The notes beneath the pieces were generated by a model. It made no database searches. It saw only the letters and a program-made list of their open reading frames with translations, and was not told where the DNA came from. Below are positions 46,311 to 56,567 of a stretch of 64,000 bases of DNA, in pieces. The position numbers were made by a program, and so were the translations under genes. This DNA comes from Adiantum capillus-veneris (Eukaryota > Streptophyta > Polypodiopsida > Polypodiales > Pteridaceae). Position 1 is the first letter of the stretch; each line of letters opens with the position of its first letter. The stretch is taken from positions 69,586,912 to 69,650,911 of the forward strand of contig CM043963.1 in assembly GCA_014529385.2 (NCBI GenBank), given 5' to 3'.

Positions 46311-46922
46311 TAGGAGAAATATGAACCTTGCATGGGCCTTGTAAGGAATCCTAATTTTTAGGGATTAAGGCTAATGTTGTGTGGGGTTTAGGGGGCAAGG
46401 ACATTGAAGAAGGTAGTTTTGAGTAGGCTTTTCTAGCCTTTTTTTTAGACAAATGTAGGATGTGGACCTAAGGGGTTACTTTCTCTCTCTAGATTTTTTT
46501 AAAGTGAAGGAAGCATAGGGGTGTGTCCACATCAGCAAAAACGTGGGTCACGAAGAGTCAAAATTTGACTTTTTTTTAAAAATCATTTTTACTTAAAACT
46601 CCCTCCCAACATATATACATATCCAAAAATCATTTTTTGACCCATTTTTTAACCCACAAGCTTAGAAAGTCCATTTTTTCAAAAATCTTTTCGCCCAGAA
46701 AGTAAAAAACATTTTGTTCTCTCCTCCTCCTCCCCAATGTCTCCGTCCCCCCCCCTCCCTCCTTCTCTCCTCCCATCTTCCTCAACCTCCCTACCCTTCC
46801 CCCTCTATCTTTTCATCATTTGCTTCCTCACACAACAGCTTCGATGGTGCTCACGGAAATAACAAATGGTTTGCTTTCACCACCACGTACTCCGCACACC
46901 AAAATCATACATATTCGCTTAC
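46311..46922 (+). repeat. 5' end of DNA transposon (inverted copy at 5989-6690)
   Basis: This 612-bp segment repeats in inverted orientation 40 kb to the left. Shared landmarks: GGATTAAGGCTAATGT, CACATCAGCAAAAACGTGGG, TATATACATATCCAAAAAT, CT tract, and CACGTACTCCGCACACCAAA. In the element at 46311 it leads directly into the transposase gene. Confidence 0.85.
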
Positions 46923-49576
46923 CCATGTCATTTGCACCGAAGACCGCTAGTGAGGATGATCAAAGTTCATCACAGGAACTTCTCACGGCTTGTGAGACCA
47001 ATGTTGACATTTGGATGGATGGCCATTTGTACCCTTACGATCCTATAAGCCGCTTCCATCCACCGTTTAATAGCCTTTCCACATTTCTTCAATTTCTTGG
47101 GAGGGGAGAAGCGGGCTTGTTAGGATATTGCAAGCGGTTGTGTATGGGTGCAGGTGCTTCTTTGCATATGTGGATGCACGAATGTCAAGCTCTTCACCTC
47201 AAGACGAGGGCATTACAAGAGAGTGTGGCCTCTTCGGAGAGGGTGGTTAAAACTATTGAACAACAAATGCAAGAAAAGGAGTCCCACATCCAGAAGCTTA
47301 CCAACACCTTGAAAGAAACACCCCTTGGTGCAAGGGAATGCAAACGCATGTATTCATCCATTGAGACTCTTGCACATTCGGGAGGAGCACGCAAACAACG
47401 AGTTACAGCCACAAGGTGATTTGGTCTTTACTTGCATGATGCATTCTTACTTCACACTATTTTCTAGCATTTATGTTTATTTGTTGCTAGAAACTTCATC
47501 CAGGAGGCATGCGGTGGAACAAGCCACGATGATTGAGTCAACCTTGTCACTAGTTGTCTCAATACCCAGGATGTGATTCCTATCTTGCAATCACCCGGAG
47601 GTAAGCACATTAACCTTATGCGTAAATTGAGAAATGTGGTTAGTGATGATGACGTGCAACAAGCTTGTGATGAGGCTGGAATCATCACCAAAGCCTATCA
47701 GGCTATTTTCCAACTCCTAAAGGATGCCCTCAAAGAGCATGGCATTGTGGAAAACCTATTTCCCGTTCCTCACAAGTTCAAGCTTGCAAAGAAGGCCACA
47801 AACGAAGATGTGTACTCCCACATTGGGACATACCTACACATTGAGGACACAATGCCAACTTCCCTTTATGCTTCGTGTGCAACAAAGACAAGGGGAAAAG
47901 GTAAGAAACAATCCATAAGACCTTCGGAGAAGGGCTTTCCTTACACAATGTGCAACAATATTTTCGTGGATCTTAGAAGGCTTCAAGAAGCCATGCTTAG
48001 ATTTTATGAGTTACCTGAAGACGGTGACACACTTTACTTTTTTCTTTGGTATTGTTCTTACCATAGACTCTGAAGTTTAAGGTCTTGGCACTATTTATTT
48101 TGTAGTGCTTGGCACAAAAGTCGCTTTTGTGCTGAAACTCAATGAGTGTCAAATAGTGAAAGGTCGAAGGTTACAGAGGCTAAGTGTCACTCTAATGAAC
48201 GAGGCCCTTATTCAAACCAAGCAAAGGGATTCAGTCGAGCCATCTCCCACCCCATATTTTAGCGTGCAATCAGAGAAAGACATTTGGTGGTTGGGTGCTT
48301 TGAGGTGCCCAAAGAGACCAATGGAGTACTTTCATGGATTTTTGAGAGAACTCCATGGATCACAGAAGTAATACACTCCCAAATTGTAGGTCAGAAGCTG
48401 GAGATTGAGGGTTTTGGTAGTTATGATGTGGAGTGGCACTTAGGTGGGGATTTAAAGACCATAAAGTGTTTGCTTGGCTTCAAACAAGGGGCTTCATCTC
48501 TCATGCCTTGTCCATTTTGCACTCAAGGGTACAAACCTAATGGACAAAAATCACATAAGAGCACTACAAAGGTCGGTTCCATGCTTCCATGGCAAGGGCA
48601 TGGAGAACAAGGGTTAGATTGCAGTGATGTAGAAGATGAAGGTAGAGAATGGGAAGCATCTATTCTGAGATGTCCCATGCTCAATGCCCCAGACCGTGAT
48701 CAAAAGGACCACGCTTGGAATCCAATCTTTCCATTTCCTCTATCGAATGTACATTTTTGTACATTTCACGCATTCATGCGCATTTTTGATAGGCTATTGC
48801 TTTCACAATGAAACTGTTGGAAAAGTCCCAGGAAGTGATCGAAAGAGTGGAGGTACTCTTGAATTCCATTGGCTGTCACGGTGGAAATGTGTCTATAGTT
48901 GCTGCAAAGAACATAGGGGAGGCCCATGAAATTGCTCAACAAGTGTCAATCAGTGGACAAAAAGCTAGACACTTTTTGAAGAAAGTTTCCCAAGAAAAGC
49001 CAAGTCGATATGATGCTCAAAACAGCTCCAACCAGTAGGCAGGTAACCTTTGGGAGCTTTAGAAGGAGTTATGCAAAGCGAATACTGACAATGATTCAAA
49101 TGGACGGCTTGCAAACAAGCGCAAGCAAGTTTGGGCACATTTTGATAAAATGGTCAAGCTTATGGGCCTTAACAGCACAACAGAAGAACAATGCCAATCA
49201 TTTCAAGAAGCCTTGGCAGATTTTACCAAGGTCTTCAACCTTTCTTGGGGTGAAAATAACATCACACATTACATGGTAAGCCATTTTACGTGGTGTATTT
49301 ATTAAAAGGGATTGTTTTTATGAAATAATGTGGATCGTTTACTCATGTGAACAACATATCTTCTTTGCGCATGGTGCATTTTTTATGCACAACTATGGAT
49401 CGCTTGAAATTTTTTGCACTCAAGGCATGGATAAGTCCCATTATCGAGCAAGGGGAGTGTACTTCAAAAATACTCGACATGGTGGTGGAATGGTGCAATC
49501 CAATTATTTAGAGGAGATGTTCAACTGGTTCTTTCGCACAACATTTGTTTGTAAGCTCATAGTGGAGCGTGCGTGA
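46820..49576 (+). pseudogene. Putative cut-and-paste transposase, intron-containing, broken
   Basis: Readable parts: 46820-47415 (Gln/Glu-rich coil near 47220-47300), a 75-bp GT-AG intron (47416-47490), 47491-48023 (FVDLRRLQEAMLRFYELPED), an 82-bp intron with a T-rich acceptor (48024-48105), 48106-48811 and pieces to 49576. Motifs: VLKLNECQIVKGRRL (about 48129-48170), WHLGGDLKTIKCLLGF (about 48435-48480), CPFC (about 48507), FHAFMRIFDRLLL, and CTQGMDKSHYRARG (about 49417-49458). The pattern D(ECQ)..GGDxK..CxxC..QGxEKxH recalls RNase H-fold transposases I know from animals; here the first Asp reads Asn and the Glu reads Asp. Frame changes occur near 47320, 47545, 48290, 48810 and 49040. Superfamily not assigned. 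Confidence 0.6.
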
Positions 49577-49823
49577 AAATCCAAGATTGCTATTGAAGTG
49601 CGAAAATGGAGTCGTCAAGAGCATAGCAACAAGTGGCAAATGTCGCAAGGTCCCACCAAGCATGCTGCATGGCGGCGATGTAGAGTGCGACAAGGATCAA
49701 AGTGGATACTGCGCGAGTCACTAAACATGAATGCAGGGTCCAACTCTTAGCGACATGTTTATTAAAAAAATAATAGTTTTTTTAAAAAAATTAGTGTGAA
49801 CAGCGCTCTTTTTAAATGGGCCC

Positions 49824-49832
49824 TTATAAATA
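49824..49832 (+). promoter_or_regulatory. TATA box of the H3-like gene
   Basis: TTATAAATA lies 66 bp before the ATG at 49890, in a GC-to-AT context (GGGCCCTTATAAATATTGC). A start of transcription near 49855-49862 would give a 5' leader of about 30 bases. Confidence 0.6.
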
Positions 49833-49889
49833 TTGCATGCTCTCATAAACCACTCATTTCTTAAGAACAAGCGAGCTCTTACCAACAAA

Positions 49890-50132
49890 ATGGCACGCAC
49901 CAAACAAACCGTGAAAGAGCATCCGCTTGCCAACAAAAACACCCTCCAAGGATGTGAGAAGCTGGCATGGCTTAAAGGCACAAGAAAACAACCACGAACA
50001 CCTGGCCGTTCCAGGAACTCTTCTGGCACTGGGCATGGTGGTAGGGCACCAGAGTCATCGAGGGCTCTTGCGTCTCCACCTCCTCAAGATATAACACCTA
50101 GAAAAAGAATGAAGCAACGTGCCCAGCGCTAG
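49890..50132 (+). CDS. 80-aa protein beginning with the histone H3 tail (MARTKQT)
   Basis: The ATG at 49890 has a strong context (ACAAAATGGC). The product starts MARTKQTVKEHPLANKNT, so residues 1-7 equal the conserved H3 start, including the Lys that is methylated at position 4 in H3. A basic middle follows (GTRKQPRTPGRSRNSS), then GGRAPESSRALASP, loosely like the GGKAPRK part of H3, and PRKRMKQRAQR before TAG (50130-50132). An ORF extends 19 codons upstream of this Met, but the TATA box and context favour 49890. The histone fold is absent in this frame. Downstream the H3 C-terminal helix appears out of frame. Most likely an H3 variant gene with an internal deletion; a tail-only mimic is possible. 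Confidence 0.75.
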   Translation: MARTKQTVKEHPLANKNTLQGCEKLAWLKGTRKQPRTPGRSRNSSGTGHGGRAPESSRALASPPPQDITPRKRMKQRAQR

Positions 50133-50170
50133 AGAGAAGAAGAGGGCCAGCAAACAACAAAGTCCGATAG

Positions 50171-50302
50171 GGAGCAGCCATTCATGCAGAGCGAGTGACA
50201 ATACAACCAAAAGATATGCATCTTGCACGTCGATTGCGACGAGACTTCAAGAATTATCCAAAGTTACCCCTCTTTTTGTATTGCACACCCTTATCTTTGT
50301 AA
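50171..50302 (+). pseudogene. Histone H3 C-terminal helix remnant
   Basis: Just after a TAG (50168-50170) this frame reads GAAIHAERVTIQPKD and then MHLARRLRRDF. It lines up with the H3 segment from Ala-Ile-His-Ala to the end (core: AIHA.RVTI.PKD..LARR.R), with about two thirds of 25 positions identical. The frame runs on for 18 further residues to TAA at 50300. Only 38 bp separate it from the stop of the tail ORF, so the αN, α1 and α2 parts of the histone fold (about 70 residues) are missing. LARRL rather than LARRI recalls centromeric H3 forms, while PKD is as in canonical H3. Confidence 0.8.
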
Positions 50303-50344
50303 TGTTTTGACTTTCCAATGACAATATGATCAACAATTGTGTTT

Positions 50345-50475
50345 ACTATGTCTATTATCTTTGTAATGAGATGACTTTGCAATTTCAAGTTTTGTATGTA
50401 ATTTCAATTAATTTCAATAAATTTAGGTATTTTAAGTACCCTGCAGGGTAGATAAGCCTATCAGGAGAAAAAAAA
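50345..50475. repeat. Left outer arm of compound palindrome
   Basis: TCTATTATCTTTGTAATGA, TATGTAATTTCAATTAATTT and TTTAGGTATTTTAAGTA are found inverted at 56286-56365. The end (50430-50475) is the left arm of foldback 1, which continues at 55625 beyond copia B. It contains the 3' flank of the H3-like gene. Confidence 0.85.
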
Positions 50476-50700
50476 TGTTACCATATATATGTCGTAGTGA
50501 TGTGTGTGAACACACTAGGACGCCGGGGCAATTTTTCCCTCTTTAGGAGATTTTTCCCCCGTGCATTGTATATACGCCCATCACTCTAGGGCTATCTATC
50601 TTTCCATTTCACACTAAGTAACACACACTCTATTGTGTGCCTTGAGCTTCCTTCGTCTTCTCCAAGGTGTGTGTGTTTCTCTCCAACCCTAATTCCAATA
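50476..50700 (+). repeat. copia B 5' LTR (225 bp)
   Basis: Matches 55397-55624 nearly throughout; differences include about a dozen single bases and short length changes in poly-T or poly-C. It contains CATTGTATATACG, a TATA-like site. Confidence 0.95.
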
Positions 50701-50702
50701 AT

Positions 50703-50714
50703 TGGTATGAGAGC
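50703..50714 (+). other. copia B primer-binding site
   Basis: TGGTATGAGAGC, one base different from the initiator tRNA-Met complement TGGTATCAGAGC, two bases after the LTR. Confidence 0.85.
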
Positions 50715-51056
50715 AGGTCACAGAGCAGGTCACGTCCTCCCGGGCTTAGTCGCCAACTGCTCCAGCACACGCCTACTCACTTCCTCCGATTTCAGTGAGC
50801 TTTGGCAAGCATTCGCAGGTCGACAAATATTTTGGTTTGGCTCAGAATTTTGATTTGGGCTCATTTCGGCCTCCGTTTCCACTACAGGCAGTACTACACA
50901 GGCTATTTCGTCATTTTGTGCAGAATTTTTGTCCGTGCCATTTTTTTCATAATAGGTGCCTTATAGTCTTCTACGGTTTATGCTATACAGCACAGGTTGC
51001 TCCCGCTCCATTTCTCCTATTTTTGAGCAGTTTTCACATCAGGTGCAGCATTTACC

Positions 51057-52130
51057 ATGGCTGAAAACAACAACACAGATGTGTTCAAGATGTTTGCTGT
51101 TGAGGACACGGTGGATGGGGACAACTACCTATGTGGGCTTATATGATGCAACATGTTCTTTTGTCAAAGGGTGTCTCGAACATTGTGCAGGGCATTGCTG
51201 TACGTCCTGGTTCTGAGGATGTAGGCGATGTTGACGATGTTGCAGGTCTTGCTGCAAGGATTGCAGCTATTAGAGTTGTTTTGCCTACGACAGAACAAGC
51301 TCGTTGGGATGTTAAGGATGCGCAGGCTCATGCATTGATTGTGTTTTCTGTGAAGCGCACCATTGTTCCTCACATCCGTTCAACAAAATCTGCAAAACAG
51401 GCTTGGGATATTCTAGCAGGTCTTTATGCAAGCCGCAATGAGGCTAAAATTTCTTTGCTGCGTAAAGAGCTGGAGTCGAAGATTATGCATGAGGAGGATG
51501 TTATGACACTTTCCTTACTAGTGTCAAGGATATCAATGAGCAAATTATTTCTACAGGTGAAGTTATTTCAGACAGTTCCCTTGTGCAGACTGTTCTTGAT
51601 GCCTTACCATATTCTTACCAAACTTTTGCTAGTACTTGGAGAAATATGACCCAAGGAAATCCAGAAGTTGTCAAGTTTGATGCATAATGCACATTGCTGT
51701 TGCAAGATTCACTTTCCAAAAAAAACAGGACTAGACAGCATACAGTTGAACAGGATTTTATTGCTTCTCAAAGAAAGGGTGGTAACAGCAATGCAGCCAC
51801 TTCTTATGGTTCTGCTGCGAGTGGCAAAAAATATATTCCTAATGCTTCTGCTGGCAACAATTCGTCTGGAAATTCTAGTTATAAGGGCAAAAAGAAGACG
51901 CGTTTCCATTATTGTAAATCCAATGATCACTTGATCAAGTCGTGTCCTAAGTTGAAGGCCAAAGAGGCTAAGAAGAAAGAGGCTGGTTCCACTACAAATG
52001 CAACCATTGTTGAGTCTTCTGTGAAAGGAGACTATGTTGCTGATGTTGATGCAGAATGGGCTTTTAGCACAGAGTGCACTTACGATCATGTTGTCCATGA
52101 TGTATGCTTATCAACTGCTGCAGAGTCACA
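51057..52130 (+). pseudogene. copia B gag
   Basis: ATG at 51057 (MAENNNTDVFKMFAVEDTVD), with a frame change at about 51125 (two bases out), then MMQHVLLSKGVSNIVQG and AKQAWDILAGLYASRNEA. Another frame change near 51500 and a TAA at 51685-51687 follow. The zinc knuckle reads FHYCKSNDHLIKSC: the first Cys is Phe, while copy A keeps CHYC. Confidence 0.9.
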
Positions 52131-53252
52131 TGTATGGTATTTCGACAGTGGTGCTACAAAGCACGTTACCTCACATCGTGAATTTTTTAACTCTATCAAG
52201 TCTATCCCTCATGGAAATTCAGTCACTTGTGCCAACAACGCCTCTTATCCAGTTCAGGGAGTTGGAAAGATTCTGCTCCCTGCTGCTAATGGCAGTTCCT
52301 TCACACTTGTTGATGCACTTTAAGTATCTAGGATCAAGAAGAATCTCTTGTCTGTATCCACACTTGCTAGACTTGGACTTGTAGTCAAATTTGTGGATGA
52401 CAGATGTACAATTCATGATCTCATTTTTGGTGATGAAATTGTTGCATCTGGGCTTTTGTGTTGTGGGCTGTATAAGCTCACTTTGTATGACAAGTATGGA
52501 CAAAATTTTGCAAATGCTATTGATGATTCAAGGGCTATTTCAGATGCAAAACTTTGGCATGCATGTTTTGGTCATCTGAATTTTTCTAGTTTGCTGCGTT
52601 TGCAAAAATCTGATATGGTTGCTTCTTTGGCGCCTCTTGAAGCACCTGTCAAACATGTTTGTGAAGGCTGTATTTTGTGTAAGGTGCAGCGTTCTAAATT
52701 TCCAAAGGATGGTTCAGTTCGGGCAACATGCAGATTACAGCTTGTGCATAGTGATGTTTGTGGGCCCATGCAAACTCCGTCCTTGGGAAATTACCTGTAC
52801 TTCGTGACTTTCATTGATGATTACTCCAAGCATGCATGGTTATTTCCTCTTAAAGCGAAGTCCAAAGTTTTTATGTGCTTCAAACAATTTCTAGCTATGG
52901 TTGAAAATGTCTCGAAATGTACTATGGGCACCCTCCGTTCCGATCGAGGGGGGGAGTATATGTCTCATGAATTTAATGCATTTCTGGCTAGTCGTGGGAT
53001 AAAACACCAATGTACAGTGCCTTATACACCGCAACAAAATGGTGTTGCTGAGAGGAAAAACAGATCACCGACGGAAATGGCACGATGTATGGTCAAAAGT
53101 CAAGCTTTGTTGCATTCTTTTTGGCTTGAGGCCATCATGTGTCCCACTTATGTACTTAATAGGTTTCCTACAAAAGCTTTGCAGTCTATTACTCCATATG
53201 AAGCGTGGCATGATAGAAAGCCTTCTATTGAGTACATGCATGTTTTGGTTGT
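52131..53252 (+). pseudogene. copia B protease, pre-integrase and integrase
   Basis: Protease WYFDSGATKHVTSH (52135-52175) is intact; TAA at 52321 replaces a Tyr codon of copy A. Pre-integrase LWHACFGHLNF and CEGCILCKVQ (zinc pair kept). Integrase: LVHSDVCGPMQT, TLRSDRGGEY and QQNGVAERKN show all three catalytic acids. The frame is lost near 53245 by a base change in the FGC block. Confidence 0.9.
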
Positions 53253-54660
53253 TTGGCATATGCTTTGGTGCCACAAGTGCAGTGCAGAAACTTGGATGAT
53301 AAGGCTGTCAAATGTATTTTTGTTGGTTATAGTGCTGAAATAAAAGGTTATAGGTTGTATCATCCGCAAACAAAATGTATTCTGGTTTCTCGGGATGTAG
53401 TGTTTGTGGAAGATTCTGTTCAGCCCTTGCCGTCATGTACTAGAGATAGTAATGTAAGCTCACAGGACATTTATGACACTTTGTTGCCTCTTTTCAGTGG
53501 TAGAAATACGAATGTAAGTTCCAATGAGGCAAATGTACAACCTATGGGGGTTTTTGAAAATGTTTTAGATCAGCCTATTACTGATGCAGATGTACATGAT
53601 GTACTTGATGAGGAAAGGGCTGAAAATGAACAGGCTAGAGGTATGCCAAAATGGCTGGTGCACACTTTGCGTGAAAGTAAATTGGATGCACCTTTGTCTA
53701 GTCGTACTCGTTCAGGCTCTCGCCATGCCTCTTATGCATCAAATTTTTATGCTTTGGCTGTGTCTAGCTTACATGATGTCGAGGAGCCTCTGTCTTTTGA
53801 TGACGCACAGAATTCAAAAAATTGGATGGCTGCCATGCAATCAGAATACGATGCACTTATAGAAAATGATACATGGACTTTATGTGATTTGCCTCCTGGC
53901 AAAAAGGGAATTGGTATGAAGTGGGTTTACAAGTTGAAACACAAGCCGGATGGTGAGATCGATCGCCATAAGGCTCGACTTTTTGCAAAAGGTTATGCAC
54001 AGCAAAAACGCATAGATTATGAAGAGATTTTTGCTCCCAGTTGTCATATGACTACTGTACGTTTTCTATGTGCATTGGCAGCTCATTTTGGTTGGGATGT
54101 ACATGAATCAAACATTGTTACTGCTTTCTTGAATGGTGACATATTTGACGAAGTTTATATAACGCAGCCTCGCGGTTTTGTCATAAAAGGACAAGAGGAC
54201 AAAGTGTGCAGATGTAAGAAGGCTTTGTATGGGTTGAAGCAATCTCCTCGTGCTTGGTATGAGAAAGCTGACACTCATTTGGTTAAACGAGGCTTTCGTA
54301 ACAGTCCAACAGAAAGCACATTGTATGTAAAGCGTGAGGGTGATGTACTTCTCATTGTGGTTCTTTATGTTGATGATTTGCTGATCACTGGACCAAATGA
54401 GAGACATATTGCTGAATTTAAGGCTGATTTGAATGCTACTTTCAAGATGAAATATTTGGGGTTGTTGCATCATTACTTGGATATACAGTTTAAGCAGTGT
54501 GATGGGGGTATTGCCTTGTGTGAGAAAAGTTACATAGAGACATTGCTATGTAAGTTTGGACTTGAGGATTGCAAACCTATTGCCACTCCCATGGAAACAG
54601 GTTTGAAGTTGAGTCTACATAATGCTGGAAATCATGTTGATGTCACTCTTTACCAAACTG
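53253..54660 (+). pseudogene. copia B integrase end and reverse transcriptase
   Basis: A long open frame. It includes VSRDVVFVEDSVQPLPS, WMAAMQSEYDALIENDTW (reverse transcriptase start, about 53822), KWVYKLKHKPDGEIDRHKAR, TAFLNGDIFDEVYITQP, ALYGLKQSPRAWYEKAD and catalytic VVLYVDDLLITGP (about 54356-54395). The DNA-element target GAAGCAATC is single here. The frame is open to about 54680. Confidence 0.9.
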
Positions 54661-55321
54661 TTGTTGGCTGCCTCATTATGTGTGCAGCACGAGGGCAGAT
54701 ATTCAGTTTGCAGTCTCACAGGTCAGCAGATGTATGCATAGCCCACGGTCTAAGCATTGGCAGGCTGTCAAGAGGATTTTCCGCTACCTTAGTGGCACTT
54801 TACATCTTGGCTTGTTTTATCCCAAGGGGGGATCATTGCCGCCAGACTTACATGCTTTTTCTGACTCAGATTGGGCTAGTTGTTTTGACACGCGAGTGTC
54901 CACAAGTGGTTTTTGTTTCATGCTTGGCAATTCATGGATATCATGGTTGAGCAAGAAGAAACCTACTGTGGCCACTTCAAGTTGTGAGGCTGAGTACAGT
55001 GCAGTCTTCACAGCTACGATTGAGTGTGTATGGCTCAGATGCGTGATGGCTGATTTGGGTGTTGGATAGGACACTGCCAACACTATCTACACTGACAGTC
55101 AGAGAGCATTGGCAGTTGCGAGGAACCCAGTTTTTCATGCTCGCACAAAGCACATTGAGGTGCATTACCACTATGTCAGGGAGAGGCTCTCAGCAGGAGA
55201 GATCAACTTGGCTTATGTGCCAACACAGGACAACCTTGCAGATCTTTTCACAAAGGCATTGTCTCATGAGAAGCTTGAAGCTTTCCGCAAAGCTTTGGGC
55301 TTACTCCCCTTTGTGGACTGA
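54661..55321 (+). pseudogene. copia B RNase H
   Basis: A one-base loss near 54677 moves the RNase H into another frame: TRADIQFAVSQVSRCMHS, FSDSDWASCFDTRVSTSGF, ISWLSKKKPTVATSS with CEAEY (Asp and Glu of the active site kept). TAG at 55067-55069 replaces a Gln codon of copy A. The end ARTKHIEVHYHYVRERL and DNLADLFTKALSHEKL closes at TGA 55319. Confidence 0.9.
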
Positions 55322-55384
55322 TCCTGTCCTCAGAGCATGGCACTTCCCTTTACTCATGTGCTAGCTCTCGTTCACCGCATCACT

Positions 55385-55396
55385 CCAAGTGGGATT
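55385..55396 (+). other. copia B polypurine tract
   Basis: CCAAGTGGGATT directly before TGTTACC. Copy A has CCAGGGGGGATT at the homologous place. Confidence 0.75.
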
Positions 55397-55624
55397 TGTT
55401 ACCATATACATGTGGTAGTGCTGTGTGTGAACACACTAGGACCGCCGAGGCATTTTTTCCCTCTTTAGGAGGTTTTTTCCCCCCATGCATTGTATATACG
55501 ACCATCACTCTAGGGCTATCTATCTTTCCATTGCACACTAAGTAACACACTCGCTATTGTGTGCCTTGAGCTTCCTTTGTCTTCTCCAAGCTGTGTGTGT
55601 TTCTCTGCAACCCTAATTCCAACA
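55397..55624 (+). repeat. copia B 3' LTR (228 bp)
   Basis: TGTTACCATATACATG to CCCTAATTCCAACA; followed by the AAAAA duplication. Confidence 0.95.
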
Positions 55625-55758
55625 AAAAAGCGTGGTCACAAGGGCGTGCACATGGCCCATCCATCAGTTTGGATGGGCCATTTGCGCGCCCTTGTGGCCA
55701 GGCTTTTTTGTGCTCCTGGTAGGCTTATCTACCCCCGAGGGTACTTAAAGAGCACAAA
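55625..55758. repeat. Foldback 1 (right part; left arm start at 50430-50475)
   Basis: GGTCACAAGGGCGTGCACAT and TGGCCCATCC pair with GGATGGGCCATTTGCGCGCC and CTTGTGGCC around a ~10-bp centre near 55661-55671. The outer arm AGCC..GGAG..AAAAAA lies left of copia B, which shows that copia entered the palindrome. Without copia the hairpin has arms of about 85 bp. Confidence 0.9.
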
Positions 55759-56116
55759 TTTACTAAAAGCAATTGGTTTTGCATCATTATTTTAGATGGA
55801 GCCTTGTGGCCACCCTTTTTTGGCCATTTCAAGCTTTGAATTCCTATAGGATATCAAAAAAGTTAATATATTGTGAAACCAAGTGTCTATGCAACATTAA
55901 TTTGGATTTCTCAAATGTCCAATGTAATTGGGCTTTTTGGTGCAGGGGTGTACTAGGTAGAGCTAAAGCAGGTGATAGTGTGCTGGAACCTTAAATTCAT
56001 AATTGATTTCACCTTTTCTAGTGTCCTTGAGTGCTGAAATTGCCATAAAAAGGGTGGCCACAAGGCTCCATCTACATTAATGATGCAAAACCAATTGACT
56101 TCAATAAATTTGTGCT
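55750..56116. repeat. Foldback 3: inverted repeat with ~83-bp arms
   Basis: 55750-55832 (AGCACAAATTTACT..CAATTGGTTTTGCATCATTA..GATGGAGCCTTGTGGCCACC) is the inverted copy of 56034-56116, with a few mismatches. About 200 bp of non-repeated sequence separates the arms. Confidence 0.9.
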
Positions 56117-56285
56117 TTTTAAGTATCATAGGGGGTAGAGATGCCTACCAGGAGCAAAAAAAATGCTGGCCACAAGGGCGCGCAAATGGCCCATCCAAAA
56201 CTAGTGGATGGGCCATTTGCGCGCCCTTGTGGCCAGCATTTTTTTTGCTCCTGGTAGGCATCTCTACCCCCTAGGATACTTAAAA
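56117..56285. repeat. Foldback 2: near-perfect hairpin, 80-bp arms, 7-base loop
   Basis: Arms 56117-56197 and 56205-56285 are inverted copies with about two mismatches, around the loop AAACTAG. Arm landmarks are CTACCAGGAGCAAAAAAAAT and GGCCACAAGGGCGCGCAAAT. It is the sister of foldback 1. Confidence 0.95.
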
Positions 56286-56567
56286 TACCTAAATTAGCTG
56301 AAATTAACTGAAATTACATACAGTCATATCATTACAAAGATAATAGACCCAGAACGGTGTTGTTACTTTAAGCAAAAAAGACAGCTTATTGAAACAAAAA
56401 GAATTTGCAAGATAGAGAGATAATTCCAAATATTTTTTATTACTTCCAAAATGGTGATTTTACATCATGTATCTGAGGAGTTCATAATTTTCCTGACCAT
56501 TTCCTGGCGCCTATTTTGTGCATAAGGCAACTCCCCAGTCAAGAGGGACTACACTATGTCCTTTGGG
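56286..56567. repeat. Right outer arm of compound palindrome and 3' flank of convergent gene
   Basis: 56286-56365 is the inverted counterpart of 50345-50430 (AATACCTAAATTAGC, TTACAAAGATAATAGAC). The remainder to 56567 is AT-rich with no repeat recognised and would be the 3' untranslated part of the minus-strand gene. Confidence 0.75.

Larger units (their letters stand above)
50476..55624 (+). mobile_element. Ty1/copia retrotransposon copy B (complete, defective)
   Basis: LTRs 50476-50700 and 55397-55624 (TGTTACC..CCAATA or CCAACA) are flanked by AAAAA on both sides (50471-50475 and 55625-55629). It has a primer site, gag, protease, integrase, reverse transcriptase, RNase H and a polypurine tract in copia order. 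It has inserted in foldback 1. Stops and frame changes (51125, 51500-51690, 52321, 53240, 54680, 55068) make it non-autonomous. Copy A at 1375-5988 is the same family. Confidence 0.95.

Noticed and set aside
49833-49889. N-terminal extension of the H3-tail ORF (19 codons)
   Set aside because: The TATA box at 49824 would place the start of transcription at or after most of these codons, and the internal ATG has the better context and restores the exact H3 start.
50119-50310. 63-aa plus-strand frame overlapping the H3 remnant
   Set aside because: The H3 helix match is in a different frame; this frame shows no motif and starts inside the tail ORF.
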